NCBI RefSeq assembly: GCF_014202505.1
Contig: NZ_JACHGW010000003.1
Coordinates: forward strand, 124,001 to 188,000
Source of the DNA: Armatimonas rosea
GTDB taxonomy: Bacteria > Armatimonadota > Armatimonadia > Armatimonadales > Armatimonadaceae
DNA: 64,000 nt
Reading direction: 5' to 3'
The notes beneath the pieces were generated by a model. The model ran no database searches and was not told where the DNA came from. It was given only the letters and a program-made list of their open reading frames with translations. Both the position numbers and the translations under genes were made by a program. Shown piece after piece: positions 24,809 through 33,062 of the stretch; position 1 is the first letter of the stretch; each line of letters begins with the position of its first letter.

Positions 24809-26158
24809 TTAATCCACACCCTTGATGCTGGCAATGGGGGTGAGCGTGGTCTCGACCGTGGCAAGATCGGCGGCGACCACGGCGTCGATCACGTCCTTGG
24901 CGGGCTTGTAGACATCGGGGGACTCGTCGATGGGGACATTGCCGCCAGCGTTGACCAGGACATTGAGTGCCTTCATCTGGCGGTTGACACCGCTCTGGGT
25001 GAGGCTCTGCTTGGCGGCACCGCGGCTCATCTTGCGCCCGCAACCGTGGTTGACACTCCAGAGCGCGTTGGCGGCCCCGGGGCGGGCGCGCAGGATGTAG
25101 CTCTTGTCGCCCATCGAGCCGGGGATGAGCACGGGGTGGCCGGTGGTCTCCCACTTGGTCCCGACCAGCTCCGGGTGGCCTGCGGGGTAGGCCCGGGTCG
25201 CGCCTTTTCGGTGTACCCAGGCATCGTCGCCGTCCGGGGTTTTCTCCGGCTGTGCGAGGTTGTGGCTGATCTCGTAGACCAGCTCGGGCTCCTTGCCAAA
25301 GACCCGCCGAAACGCCGTGCCGATCTGCTCCCAGAGAAAAAGTCGGTTGGCGATCGCGAAGTTTGCCCCGGCGGAGACCGCATTCTTGTAGCCCCACCAG
25401 AGCTTGGAGTCGGGCTTGATGTAGGTCGCCTCCACCCCCAGACCGCTACGGTCCTTGACCTCGTCACGGGCGGCGTACATGTAGTGCTGTGCTAGCTGGA
25501 ACCCAAAGCCGCGCGAGCCCGTGTGCACCATCACCCAGAGGTAGCCGTCTTGGTCGTACTGGAGCTCGGCGAAGTGGTTCCCGCCCCCCAGGCTCCCCAG
25601 CTGCCCGATCCCGCGGTTGAACGCCCGCTCGGGTGCCTCCCAGCCATCATCGACCGGCAGAAAGTCCCGCTCGGAGTTCTCCCGCTCGTAGCCTAGGGCG
25701 GCGGCACCGGTGCGGATGATCTCCTGAAACTGCTTGTTTGAGACAGAGATGCTGCCGCGCTGCCCAACCCCGAGGCCAATGCGCCGCATCACTTCCTCGC
25801 TGAACTTGCGCCGGAGCTTCTCATCGAGTCCCTTGGTGTGGGGCACATCGGACTTGAAGCAGAGGATGCCGCAGCCAATATCGAAGCCAATCGGGGCGAG
25901 GAGCAGCGTACCATCGGTGGCGACCACGCAGCCGACGGGGACACAGTTACCGACATGGGCATCGGGGGTAAGCACGAGGTCCTTGACACCGGGGTAGGTG
26001 GCGGCCCAGGCGAGCTGAGAAAACACGGATTCTTCTAGCTGCCCGAAGAGTTTTTCGGTGAAGAAGAGACGTGCAGGTTTCTCTAGCCCCAGCTCACGCA
26101 GGTCGAGGGTATAGTAGCCACCACTCTCATGGCGGCAACAGGCGTCTTTGTAGCTCAT
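24809..26158 (-). CDS. rtcB: RtcB-family RNA ligase, paralogue 2
   Basis: The 449-residue protein carries the complete RtcB motif set: GFDIGCG (Cys96), GGGNHFAEL (His195), HTGSRGFG (His212), SHN (His299), HRKG, PGSMGDKS and VNHGCGRKMSR (His371). It diverges strongly from paralogue 1 in length and spacing, so the two are not a recent duplication. It would rejoin 3'-phosphate or cyclic-phosphate RNA ends to 5'-OH ends with GTP. TATGGT lies 5 nt before the ATG. Confidence 0.93.
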   Translation of the reverse strand: MSYKDACCRHESGGYYTLDLRELGLEKPARLFFTEKLFGQLEESVFSQLAWAATYPGVKDLVLTPDAHVGNCVPVGCVVATDGTLLLAPIGFDIGCGILCFKSDVPHTKGLDEKLRRKFSEEVMRRIGLGVGQRGSISVSNKQFQEIIRTGAAALGYERENSERDFLPVDDGWEAPERAFNRGIGQLGSLGGGNHFAELQYDQDGYLWVMVHTGSRGFGFQLAQHYMYAARDEVKDRSGLGVEATYIKPDSKLWWGYKNAVSAGANFAIANRLFLWEQIGTAFRRVFGKEPELVYEISHNLAQPEKTPDGDDAWVHRKGATRAYPAGHPELVGTKWETTGHPVLIPGSMGDKSYILRARPGAANALWSVNHGCGRKMSRGAAKQSLTQSGVNRQMKALNVLVNAGGNVPIDESPDVYKPAKDVIDAVVAADLATVETTLTPIASIKGVD

Positions 26159-26163
26159 ACGGC

Positions 26164-26169
26164 ACCATA
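26164..26169 (-). promoter_or_regulatory. Leaderless -10 box (RtcB2)
   Basis: TATGGT, then GCCGT, then ATG at 26158: a 5-nt gap. Confidence 0.45.
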
Positions 26170-26227
26170 TCGCCCATTAATGGTACAGTGGTAAAGGTTT
26201 TAAGATTTTTACCGTGGGGACAAAAGA

Positions 26228-26542
26228 ATGAACTCTGCTCAGCGTCTATTGCGTAGCTCTGTTGTCGCTCTGGTCTTGCTTCTGGTGGCGTTTCCGCCCT
26301 ATGTCATTCGCGAAGATGTGAACGGAGCTCGCTGGGTCACCTTTGGGCCGATCTGGCAGCCACCGTATCCCGAAAAAGCGAATGCCCTTCCCACGCAGCC
26401 GTACCGCGCGGAAGGGCATCCGGAGCTCTTTCTAGTGCTGGTCGAGATCGGGATGATCTGGATGGCTTCCAGCTTTCTCTACGAGCGTTTTGGCAAGCAG
26501 GCCTTCGACCGTGCCAAGTACCCCGAGTACTACCGCCCGTAG
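26228..26542 (+). CDS. Small membrane protein, unknown
   Basis: The 104-residue protein has an N-terminal membrane segment (about 9-26, SSVVALVLLLVAFPPYV) and a second one (about 66-84, LFLVLVEIGMIWMASSFLY). The segment between them (about 27-65) probably lies in the periplasm. No family is recognised. It stands alone between RtcB2 (divergent) and a converging subtilase gene whose stop is 4 bp away. Confidence 0.6.
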   Translation: MNSAQRLLRSSVVALVLLLVAFPPYVIREDVNGARWVTFGPIWQPPYPEKANALPTQPYRAEGHPELFLVLVEIGMIWMASSFLYERFGKQAFDRAKYPEYYRP

Positions 26543-26545
26543 GGT

Positions 26546-28225
26546 TTACTCTCCCCGAATCGCCTTACTGCTGAGATCAACCGTGTTGGTATTGGTTCCC
26601 CAGATCACCTGGTTGCTCCAGACCGCACTGCCCCAGATCACCTGGCTGGCATTGAGGATATTGGCACTGGTTCCCCAGATCACCTGGTTGCCCCAGACCA
26701 CCTTGAGGTTATTGACCCCATTGACCCCCCAGATCACCTGAGTGCCCCCGAGCATGCTACTGGTATTGATGTAGACATTGCCAGCGCCATCCTGGTAGAG
26801 GTTGGGGCTCACGGCGGGGGCGGTGGCCACGGCGGTGCTCTGGATGGCGTTGTAGATATTGAGCATCCCCGCGCCATAGGAGCAGGGATCGGTGTAGAGG
26901 CCGCCTTTATCGCTCACTTTGTCGGCGGAGAGCATGAGGCGTGCCTTGATCGTGTCGGGGGTGAGCCAGGGCTCTTTCTCCAGCAAGATCGCCGCCGCCC
27001 CGGAGACTACCGGAGCCGCCATCGAGGTCCCGGAGAGCCGGAAGTAGAAGCGCGAGCTGGTATCGCGGCCGGTCTTGTACTCGGTCTGCTTGACCGCGTT
27101 GGTTGCACCGTAGGTTGTCGCGAGATAGCTGGTATTTGAGAGAGTGGAGATCACTTGGTTGCCGGGGGCGACAAGATCAGGCTTGAGGATAAAGTCGAGG
27201 CGGCTGGGGCCACGGCTGGAGTAGGTCGCGAGCTTATCGTTGGCCCGGTTGCCATCGACATTCTTGACCGCTCCAACCGTGATGACATACGGGTCGTTGC
27301 CCGGCGACTGGATCGAGCCGTAGTTGATCCCGTAGCCCTCGTTGAGCTGGCCCGCTTGCGCCGTATCGCTCTGGCGCCCCGTATTGCCCGCGGCACAGAC
27401 CACGACAATTCCGGCCTTCCACGCGGCCTCGACAGCCTGGCAGAGCGGGTCGGTCTTGTAGCTCTCCCCAACAGGGTGCCCAAGCGAGAGGTTGAGGATG
27501 CGAATATTGAGCGCGGTCTTATTGGCGATCACCCACTGGATCCCCGCGATCACATCGGTGACACTGCCTTGGCCCTTGCCATCGAGGACCGTGACATCCA
27601 CCAGGTAGGCTCCCGGTGCGACTCCGTAGAACGTGCGGAAGCTGCCTGGCCCCGACGAGGCACAGCCAAAGCCGGCGATAATGCCCGCGACATGGGTCCC
27701 GTGGCCGCAGGGATCCTCCGTATTGCCACTGGCGTTGAAGTTGGCATTGGCGATCACACCGCCTGCCATATCGGGATGGTTGTCCTTGATCCCGCTGTCC
27801 AGCACCGCCACATTGACTCCCCAGCCGGCGTAGCCAAAGTCGTTCCAGACCGCCTTAGCATTGGAGTGCTCGGTGATGAACTCATCGCTTTTCTTGACAG
27901 TCGTGTCGGCGGAGAGGTGCTCCACAAACGGGAGGGCGGCGAGGGCCTTGAGGTTCCGGGTCGGAAGCCGCACCCCCGCTGAGCCGATCAGCTCCAGGTT
28001 GCGGTAGGTGTCTGCTTGGAGCGCCGTGAGCTGCTGGCGCTGGTTGCTATCGAGCTTGCCGGAAAACTTCACCACCACCGAGGTCCAGCCCGCACTCTGG
28101 TTAGAGGCACGAGCCAGTACAGGACGGAGGAAGCTATCGGCCTTGGTGAGCTCTGTCTGTGCTCGTGCCCCACTGGCGAGCAGGGGCAAGAGTGTCAGGG
28201 CAGCTAGAGAGAGTCGATTTCGCAT
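26546..28225 (-). CDS. Secreted S8 subtilase with Trp-Gly repeat tail, copy 2
   Basis: The 559-residue protein has a signal peptide (about 1-22), an I9-like propeptide (about 35-110), an S8 domain with triad Asp143 (AVLDSG), His175 (CGHGTHVAG) and Ser401 (SGTSMAAP), and a tail (about 495-559) with irregular repeats of the form QVIWG or KVVWG. It is about 13 bp downstream of a close paralogue on the same strand, so the pair is a tandem duplication and an operon. AGGAAAGAG precedes ATG 28225, and the longer upstream frame is not needed. The tail may bind a surface or aid export; this is not known. Confidence 0.92.
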   Translation of the reverse strand: MRNRLSLAALTLLPLLASGARAQTELTKADSFLRPVLARASNQSAGWTSVVVKFSGKLDSNQRQQLTALQADTYRNLELIGSAGVRLPTRNLKALAALPFVEHLSADTTVKKSDEFITEHSNAKAVWNDFGYAGWGVNVAVLDSGIKDNHPDMAGGVIANANFNASGNTEDPCGHGTHVAGIIAGFGCASSGPGSFRTFYGVAPGAYLVDVTVLDGKGQGSVTDVIAGIQWVIANKTALNIRILNLSLGHPVGESYKTDPLCQAVEAAWKAGIVVVCAAGNTGRQSDTAQAGQLNEGYGINYGSIQSPGNDPYVITVGAVKNVDGNRANDKLATYSSRGPSRLDFILKPDLVAPGNQVISTLSNTSYLATTYGATNAVKQTEYKTGRDTSSRFYFRLSGTSMAAPVVSGAAAILLEKEPWLTPDTIKARLMLSADKVSDKGGLYTDPCSYGAGMLNIYNAIQSTAVATAPAVSPNLYQDGAGNVYINTSSMLGGTQVIWGVNGVNNLKVVWGNQVIWGTSANILNASQVIWGSAVWSNQVIWGTNTNTVDLSSKAIRGE

Positions 28226-28238
28226 GGGAGTCTCTTTC

Positions 28239-29966
28239 CTAGCTCTCACCAAAGATCGCGGTACTACTCAGGTCGGCAGCGGTGCTATTGGTTCCCCAGA
28301 TCGCCATATTGCCCCAGAGCGCTTGGTTTCCCCAGATCGCCTGGGTACTGTTGACCGTAAAGCCCCAGATCGCCTTGTTTCCCCAGATTGCCTGGACCCC
28401 CCAGATCGCTTGCACGCCCCAGATCGCCTGGTAGCTGGTGACACTCTGAACCCCCCAGATCGCGCGGGTGCTTCCCACCGCGCCCCAGATCGCACGGTTT
28501 GGGTCGACCAGCATGACACCTGTGGTGCCGGACTTCAGGAGAGGAGGGCTCAGAGCCGCCACCGTGGTCTTGACACTCTGGCCCAGTGCCGCGGGAATAT
28601 TGAGCAGGCCCGCGCCGTAGGTGCAGGGATCGCTCCAGAGCTTGTCGGCGGAGAACATCAGGCGCGCCTTGACGGTGTCGGGGGTGAGGGTCGAGTCTTT
28701 CTGGAGCAGAAGTGCTGCTGCCCCTGCAACTACCGGAGCCGCCATCGAGGTCCCCGAGAGGTAGAAGTAGCGCAGAGAGTCGTCGGAGGACCCAACATTC
28801 AGGTAGGTGTTCCAGGGCAGAGCGTTGGTGGCCGCGTAGGCCTGGCTGAGCGTGTTGTAGCCCAGAGCGGAGTTGAGGCTGATAACACGGTTGCCGGGGG
28901 CGACCAGATCGGGCTTCATCACATTGTCGATGCGGCTAGGCCCCCGGCTGGAGTAGGTGGCGATCTGGTCGAGCAGGCGGCTGTTGAAGTTGTTCTTGAC
29001 CGCCCCGACCGTGATGACATAGGGATCGTTGCCTGGCGAGGTGATCGAGCCGTAGTTACTGCCGTAGCCCTCGTTGGGTTGCCCGAGCTTCGCGACCCCA
29101 TTCAAGCGGCCCTCGTTTCCTGCGGCACAGACCACGACAATCCCCGCCTTCCACGCGGCCTCGACAGCCAGGCAGAGGGGGTCGGTCTTGTAGCTCTCCC
29201 CGACTTCATGGCCGAGGGAGAGGTTCAGGACACGAATATTGTTGCCATTGAGGTCTTTGTTGGTGATCACCCACTGGATCGCAGCGATGGCGTTGCTGAC
29301 CTTCCCCTCGCCATTGTGATCGAGGATGCGGACATTGATGATCTTAGCCTCCGGCGCGATCCCATAGAACGTCCGGAAAGCCTTGGTGCCGGACGAGGCG
29401 GAGCCATCGCCGGCGATAATGCCTGCGACATGGCTCCCATGCCCACAGGGGTCTCCCGCCTTGTCCTCACCGGCAAAGTCGGGTGACGAGACGATGCGCG
29501 ACTTTAGGCCATCGAGGAGGTCGGGGTGGAGGGGAGCGACTCCGCTATCCAGAACCGCGACCCCCACGCCCGTTCCCTTGAAGCCGTAGCTCCACGCCAC
29601 ATCGGCTCCCGAGTGCCCAACCGTGAACTCATCCGTTTTCCTGACCGTGACATCGGCGGAGAGGCGCTCCACAAACGCAAGAGCACTCAGGGCGGTGAGT
29701 TTGCGCGCGGGGATACGGAGCGCCACAGAGTGGACCAGCGGGAGGTGGCGGTAGATATCTCCTCCCAGGGCCTTGAGCTGCGCCTCTTCGGCAGCACTGA
29801 CTCCCTGTGGCGAGCGGACAATCACCGAAGTCCACCCCGACGACTGCGTGCGCCTTGCCTGGAGAAACGCATCCGTCTTTGGAGCCTGACCCCACGAGGA
29901 GGAAGTGATGAGGGAGAGGAGGGTAGTAGTAAGTAGCGAGCTTCGATAGATTTTTAGTTTGCGCAT
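28239..29966 (-). CDS. Secreted S8 subtilase with Trp-Gly repeat tail, copy 1
   Basis: The 575-residue protein has a signal peptide (about 1-26), a propeptide, and an S8 domain with Asp140 (AVLDSG), His176 (CGHGSHVAG) and Ser407 (SGTSMAAP). A tail (about 490-575) has nine or so units ending AIWG or ALWG, some only five residues apart (VQAIWGVQAIWGNKAIWG). The DNA over these units repeats CCCCAGATCGC on the plus strand. I chose ATG 29966 (MRKLKIYRSSLL) because it opens the signal peptide and has AGGAAA upstream; a frame 43 codons longer reads into an AT-rich promoter region. Confidence 0.92.
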   Translation of the reverse strand: MRKLKIYRSSLLTTTLLSLITSSSWGQAPKTDAFLQARRTQSSGWTSVIVRSPQGVSAAEEAQLKALGGDIYRHLPLVHSVALRIPARKLTALSALAFVERLSADVTVRKTDEFTVGHSGADVAWSYGFKGTGVGVAVLDSGVAPLHPDLLDGLKSRIVSSPDFAGEDKAGDPCGHGSHVAGIIAGDGSASSGTKAFRTFYGIAPEAKIINVRILDHNGEGKVSNAIAAIQWVITNKDLNGNNIRVLNLSLGHEVGESYKTDPLCLAVEAAWKAGIVVVCAAGNEGRLNGVAKLGQPNEGYGSNYGSITSPGNDPYVITVGAVKNNFNSRLLDQIATYSSRGPSRIDNVMKPDLVAPGNRVISLNSALGYNTLSQAYAATNALPWNTYLNVGSSDDSLRYFYLSGTSMAAPVVAGAAALLLQKDSTLTPDTVKARLMFSADKLWSDPCTYGAGLLNIPAALGQSVKTTVAALSPPLLKSGTTGVMLVDPNRAIWGAVGSTRAIWGVQSVTSYQAIWGVQAIWGVQAIWGNKAIWGFTVNSTQAIWGNQALWGNMAIWGTNSTAADLSSTAIFGES

Positions 29967-30078
29967 CGTTTTTCCTGCCAATTGTTTAATTTCTGGCTGG
30001 TACTTAAGATGCGCTTGTCCTGAATTGACGATAAGCCGGTAAAATAACTTGTTTATAAACGGGGTAACATAGTAAATA

Positions 30079-31794
30079 ATGATATCTTTTGTCACACTAA
30101 CGCAGCAAAGCCTTCCCTTCCCTCAGCTTCCCTCCGTCGTCCTTGATGAGCCCAACACGGGCTACGGCCTCGCGCAGCAGCTCTGCCGTGAGCGAAAGGC
30201 GCAGGGGCGGCTCCTCTGGGTGGACGCAACCGCCAATATCGACCGGGTCAATACGGCGGAGAAGATCCAGGTGCTGGTCGCGAAGATCAAGAGCGTGGGC
30301 TTCAATACCATTGTCTTTGATGTGAAGCCGATCTTGGGGGAGACACTCTACCCGAGCAAGCTGGCACCCAAGCTCACGGAGTGGGTGCGGCCCTGGGCGA
30401 CCTACAAGCTCCCCGCTGACTTTGATCCGCTGAAGGTGATGAGCACGGAGTGCCGCAAGCAAGGGCTAAGCCTGATTGTCGCCTTCAATGCCTTCTCCGA
30501 GGGGCACCGTGAGTTCCCCAAGAAAGGCCTCGCGGTGGCAAAGCCCGAGTGGCAGACGGTCCTCTACGAAAACACCGTGGCGATCGAGGGAAATACGCTC
30601 GGGGAGAACCTTCAGATACTCACCGATACCGCCAAGCTCCCCAAGCTCACTCCCGAGAGCTACGCCGTGGCGCTGGACAAAGACGGTAAGCTGGTCGCGC
30701 TGTTTGAGGGCGCGGCACTGGCGGCGCTGACCCCTAAGACGAGCGAGGGGGGGGCGTTCTTGCTGGCCGTGGGGAAGGACGAGGCGGCGTGGCTGCGGAG
30801 CAAGAAGCTCGGGGAGAGCCTGCAGCCGACCGTGACGCCGCGTTTTGCGAGGCTAGGGGAGATGGCGCAGCGCCAAGTTCCGCTGATGACCAACCCCCAC
30901 CACCCCGACGTCCGCCAGCGCTTGCTGGACATCCTCACCGAGGTGGCGAGCGGCTACGATATCGACGGCGTGATCTTCGATGACCGCCTGCGCTACGCCG
31001 CCCTCAACGCGGACTTCTCCGACTTGGCGCGCAAGGACTTTGAGGCCTGGCGCGGCCAGCCGGTGGAGAGCTGGCCCCAGGATATCTTCCGCTGGGAGGT
31101 AGCCTGGCCCACCCTGGAGCGGCGCTGGGCGGTCCCCGGCCCGCTCTACGAGCAGTGGCTGGTCTTCCGGGCCCAGACCCTCAAGCGCTTTGTTAGCGAT
31201 GCGGCCCGGACCGTGAAGGCGGTCAAGCCCGGCCTCTGCTTTGCAACCTATGTCGGCTCCTGGTACCCGGACTACCCGGAGCTGGGCGCAAACTGGGCCG
31301 CCGACGATCTCCAGGCCGGCCTGCACTTCCTCAGCGATAGCTACCGTGCCACGGGCTGGGCGGGGCTGACCGACTTTATGGTCACGGGCTGCTACTACAA
31401 GATTCCCACACTGCGGGATGCGCTCACCCTCGGGCGAAATATCGGCGATACGGTGGAGGCAGCCGGCCAGTTCTCCAACCGAGCGGTGGGGGACGCCACT
31501 TTTGTCTACGCCGGCATCTCTCTGGAGCACTACAAGGGCCGCCCCGAAGAGCTCAAGCGCACCCTCCAAGCCGCCTGCGCCACGACCCAGGGGATCATGT
31601 GCTTCGACCTCTCCCACGATATCGAGCCGCTCTGGCCGCTCTTCACCGAGGCCTTCAAGACGCCCCTGCCCGCGCCCCACACCCTCCCCGGCCTCCTCCC
31701 CGAGCTACGCCGCCGCCGCGAAAAGAAAAAAGCCAGCGGAAAGCCCGAGCCCCCCGTGATCCTCTACCGAGGCACATCGGGGACCGGATTTTAG
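30079..31794 (+). CDS. GHL10-like glycosidase-family protein
   Basis: The 571-residue protein resembles the GHL10 (YngK/DUF187-related) TIM-barrel family: RLLWVDATANIDRVNTAEKIQ and GFNTIVFDVKP near the start, and YDIDGVIFDDRLRYAALN in the middle, a form typical of the catalytic Asp strand. The C-terminus is basic and low-complexity. No signal peptide is obvious, so export is uncertain. These enzymes are thought to cleave polysaccharides, but the substrate is not known. It is divergent from the subtilase pair, with 112 bp of AT-rich DNA between the starts. Confidence 0.78.
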   Translation: MISFVTLTQQSLPFPQLPSVVLDEPNTGYGLAQQLCRERKAQGRLLWVDATANIDRVNTAEKIQVLVAKIKSVGFNTIVFDVKPILGETLYPSKLAPKLTEWVRPWATYKLPADFDPLKVMSTECRKQGLSLIVAFNAFSEGHREFPKKGLAVAKPEWQTVLYENTVAIEGNTLGENLQILTDTAKLPKLTPESYAVALDKDGKLVALFEGAALAALTPKTSEGGAFLLAVGKDEAAWLRSKKLGESLQPTVTPRFARLGEMAQRQVPLMTNPHHPDVRQRLLDILTEVASGYDIDGVIFDDRLRYAALNADFSDLARKDFEAWRGQPVESWPQDIFRWEVAWPTLERRWAVPGPLYEQWLVFRAQTLKRFVSDAARTVKAVKPGLCFATYVGSWYPDYPELGANWAADDLQAGLHFLSDSYRATGWAGLTDFMVTGCYYKIPTLRDALTLGRNIGDTVEAAGQFSNRAVGDATFVYAGISLEHYKGRPEELKRTLQAACATTQGIMCFDLSHDIEPLWPLFTEAFKTPLPAPHTLPGLLPELRRRREKKKASGKPEPPVILYRGTSGTGF

Positions 31795-31850
31795 CGTTTA
31801 TCCTCAAGATCTAAGGCCGTCTTGCCGATACTTTCACCAGGAAGGCGTTT

Positions 31851-32066
31851 ATGTGGATCTATAGTAAGAAATCAAGTGCTGCGTACAATGTGAATCATGT
31901 CGCACGCTTGTTTATTGAAGTGACGGGAAGTGGCGCGGCGCTAAAAGCGGAGATCGCGGGGAAACCGCAGATGCTGGCCTACTTCGATGATAAAGACATG
32001 GCGCAGGCTGCACTCCTGGATATCCTAGCCAAGCGCGAGATGGGCATTCCCCTGATGCGGATGTAG
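31851..32066 (+). CDS. Small hypothetical protein
   Basis: The 71-residue protein (MWIYSKKSSAAYNVNHVARL and onward) looks like an alternating beta-alpha fold with no membrane segment. AGGAAGG stands 5 nt before the ATG, and codon use is ordinary, so it is probably real. It ends 12 bp before the adenosine-deaminase-like gene, whose promoter overlaps its last codons. Function unknown. Confidence 0.65.
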   Translation: MWIYSKKSSAAYNVNHVARLFIEVTGSGAALKAEIAGKPQMLAYFDDKDMAQAALLDILAKREMGIPLMRM

Positions 32067-32072
32067 TACAAT
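32067..32072 (+). promoter_or_regulatory. Leaderless -10 box (adenosine-deaminase-like gene)
   Basis: TACAAT, then GATCGG, then GTG at 32079: a 6-nt gap. It supports GTG as the start. Confidence 0.6.
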
Positions 32073-32078
32073 GATCGG

Positions 32079-33062
32079 GTGAACTTTCCTGATCTGCACC
32101 GACACCTCGGCGGGGCAACCCACCCGCGGATTCTCTGGGGCTGGATCGAGAAGCACGGTCGAGAGACGAAGACGGCGGCGAGGCTTCGGGAGCGATTCCC
32201 GGACTACGCCGCCTTTTCCTTTTTTTTCAACCGTCCCTTCCACGATCTCGCCGACTACCTCACGGTCCATCATTTGGTCGAGGAGCTCCAAGCCGAGGAG
32301 CTGACCTACTTCACCCACCGCGCGGTTCGGGGCGCGGCGGTCTTCGAGGCGCTGGACTATTTAGAGCTGCGCTTCAACCCCTACAAGCGCACCCCCGCTG
32401 GCCTCCCCGAGGCCGAGCGCCTTGCCCTCATGCCCGAGGCCGCGCAGCAGGTGATCCGCGCCGCCCAGACCGAGTTTCCCATTCAGACCGCCTTTATTCT
32501 CTGCATGGACCGCGGCTTCTCACCCACCCTCAACCGGCAGATTATCGCGCTGGCCGAACAGCTCCCCGACGTGGTCGCGGTCGATCTGGCAGGGCCCTAC
32601 CAGCCCGGTGGCCCGACCCTGGACCAGTGGGTCGAGCTCTACGCGGAGGCACAGGCGCGGGGGCTCCACACCACCGCGCACATGGCGGAGTCCGACCCCA
32701 CCGATATCCACCCCACTCTCTTTCCCTATCTAGAGCGTATCGGGCATGGGATTCAGATCGCGCTACACCGCCCCGAGCTGCTCCCCGAGCTGGCGGAGCG
32801 GGGGATCTGCCTGGAGGTCTGCCCGACAACCTACCTACGCACCAACACCCTCCCCGACCTCGCCGAGCTACGCCCGGTCTTTGAGCGCTGCACGATTGCG
32901 GGCGTCCCCATCTCGATCGCCACCGACAACCCCGCCCTCCACGGCGAGGCGGGAAAGCTGGTCAATGAGTACGAAAAGCTGGTCCGTGCGGAGGCGATCC
33001 ACTTCAACGATATCCTGACGCATGCGGCGGTGGGGTACCAGCACGCCTTTAAGAAAGGGTGA
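32079..33062 (+). CDS. Adenosine-deaminase-family amidohydrolase
   Basis: The 327-residue protein has the zinc and substrate motifs of the adenosine/AMP deaminase family: DLHRHLGG (His7, His9), HTTAHMAES, RIGHGIQ, EVCPTTYLRT and ATDNPALHG. It would deaminate adenosine or a related 6-amino purine in the cytoplasm, with one catalytic zinc. The length is near the family norm. It overlaps the converging histidine-kinase gene by 14 bp. Confidence 0.9.
   Translation: MNFPDLHRHLGGATHPRILWGWIEKHGRETKTAARLRERFPDYAAFSFFFNRPFHDLADYLTVHHLVEELQAEELTYFTHRAVRGAAVFEALDYLELRFNPYKRTPAGLPEAERLALMPEAAQQVIRAAQTEFPIQTAFILCMDRGFSPTLNRQIIALAEQLPDVVAVDLAGPYQPGGPTLDQWVELYAEAQARGLHTTAHMAESDPTDIHPTLFPYLERIGHGIQIALHRPELLPELAERGICLEVCPTTYLRTNTLPDLAELRPVFERCTIAGVPISIATDNPALHGEAGKLVNEYEKLVRAEAIHFNDILTHAAVGYQHAFKKG

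Noticed and set aside
28262-28510. CRISPR-like regular repeat (CCCCAGATCGC units)
   Set aside because: Spacing is irregular and the repeats lie in frame in a coding tail of Trp-Gly units; no cas genes.
29967-30095. N-terminal extension of the first Trp-Gly subtilase
   Set aside because: The added residues precede a clear signal peptide and overlap an AT-rich promoter region; ATG 29966 has a good ribosome site.
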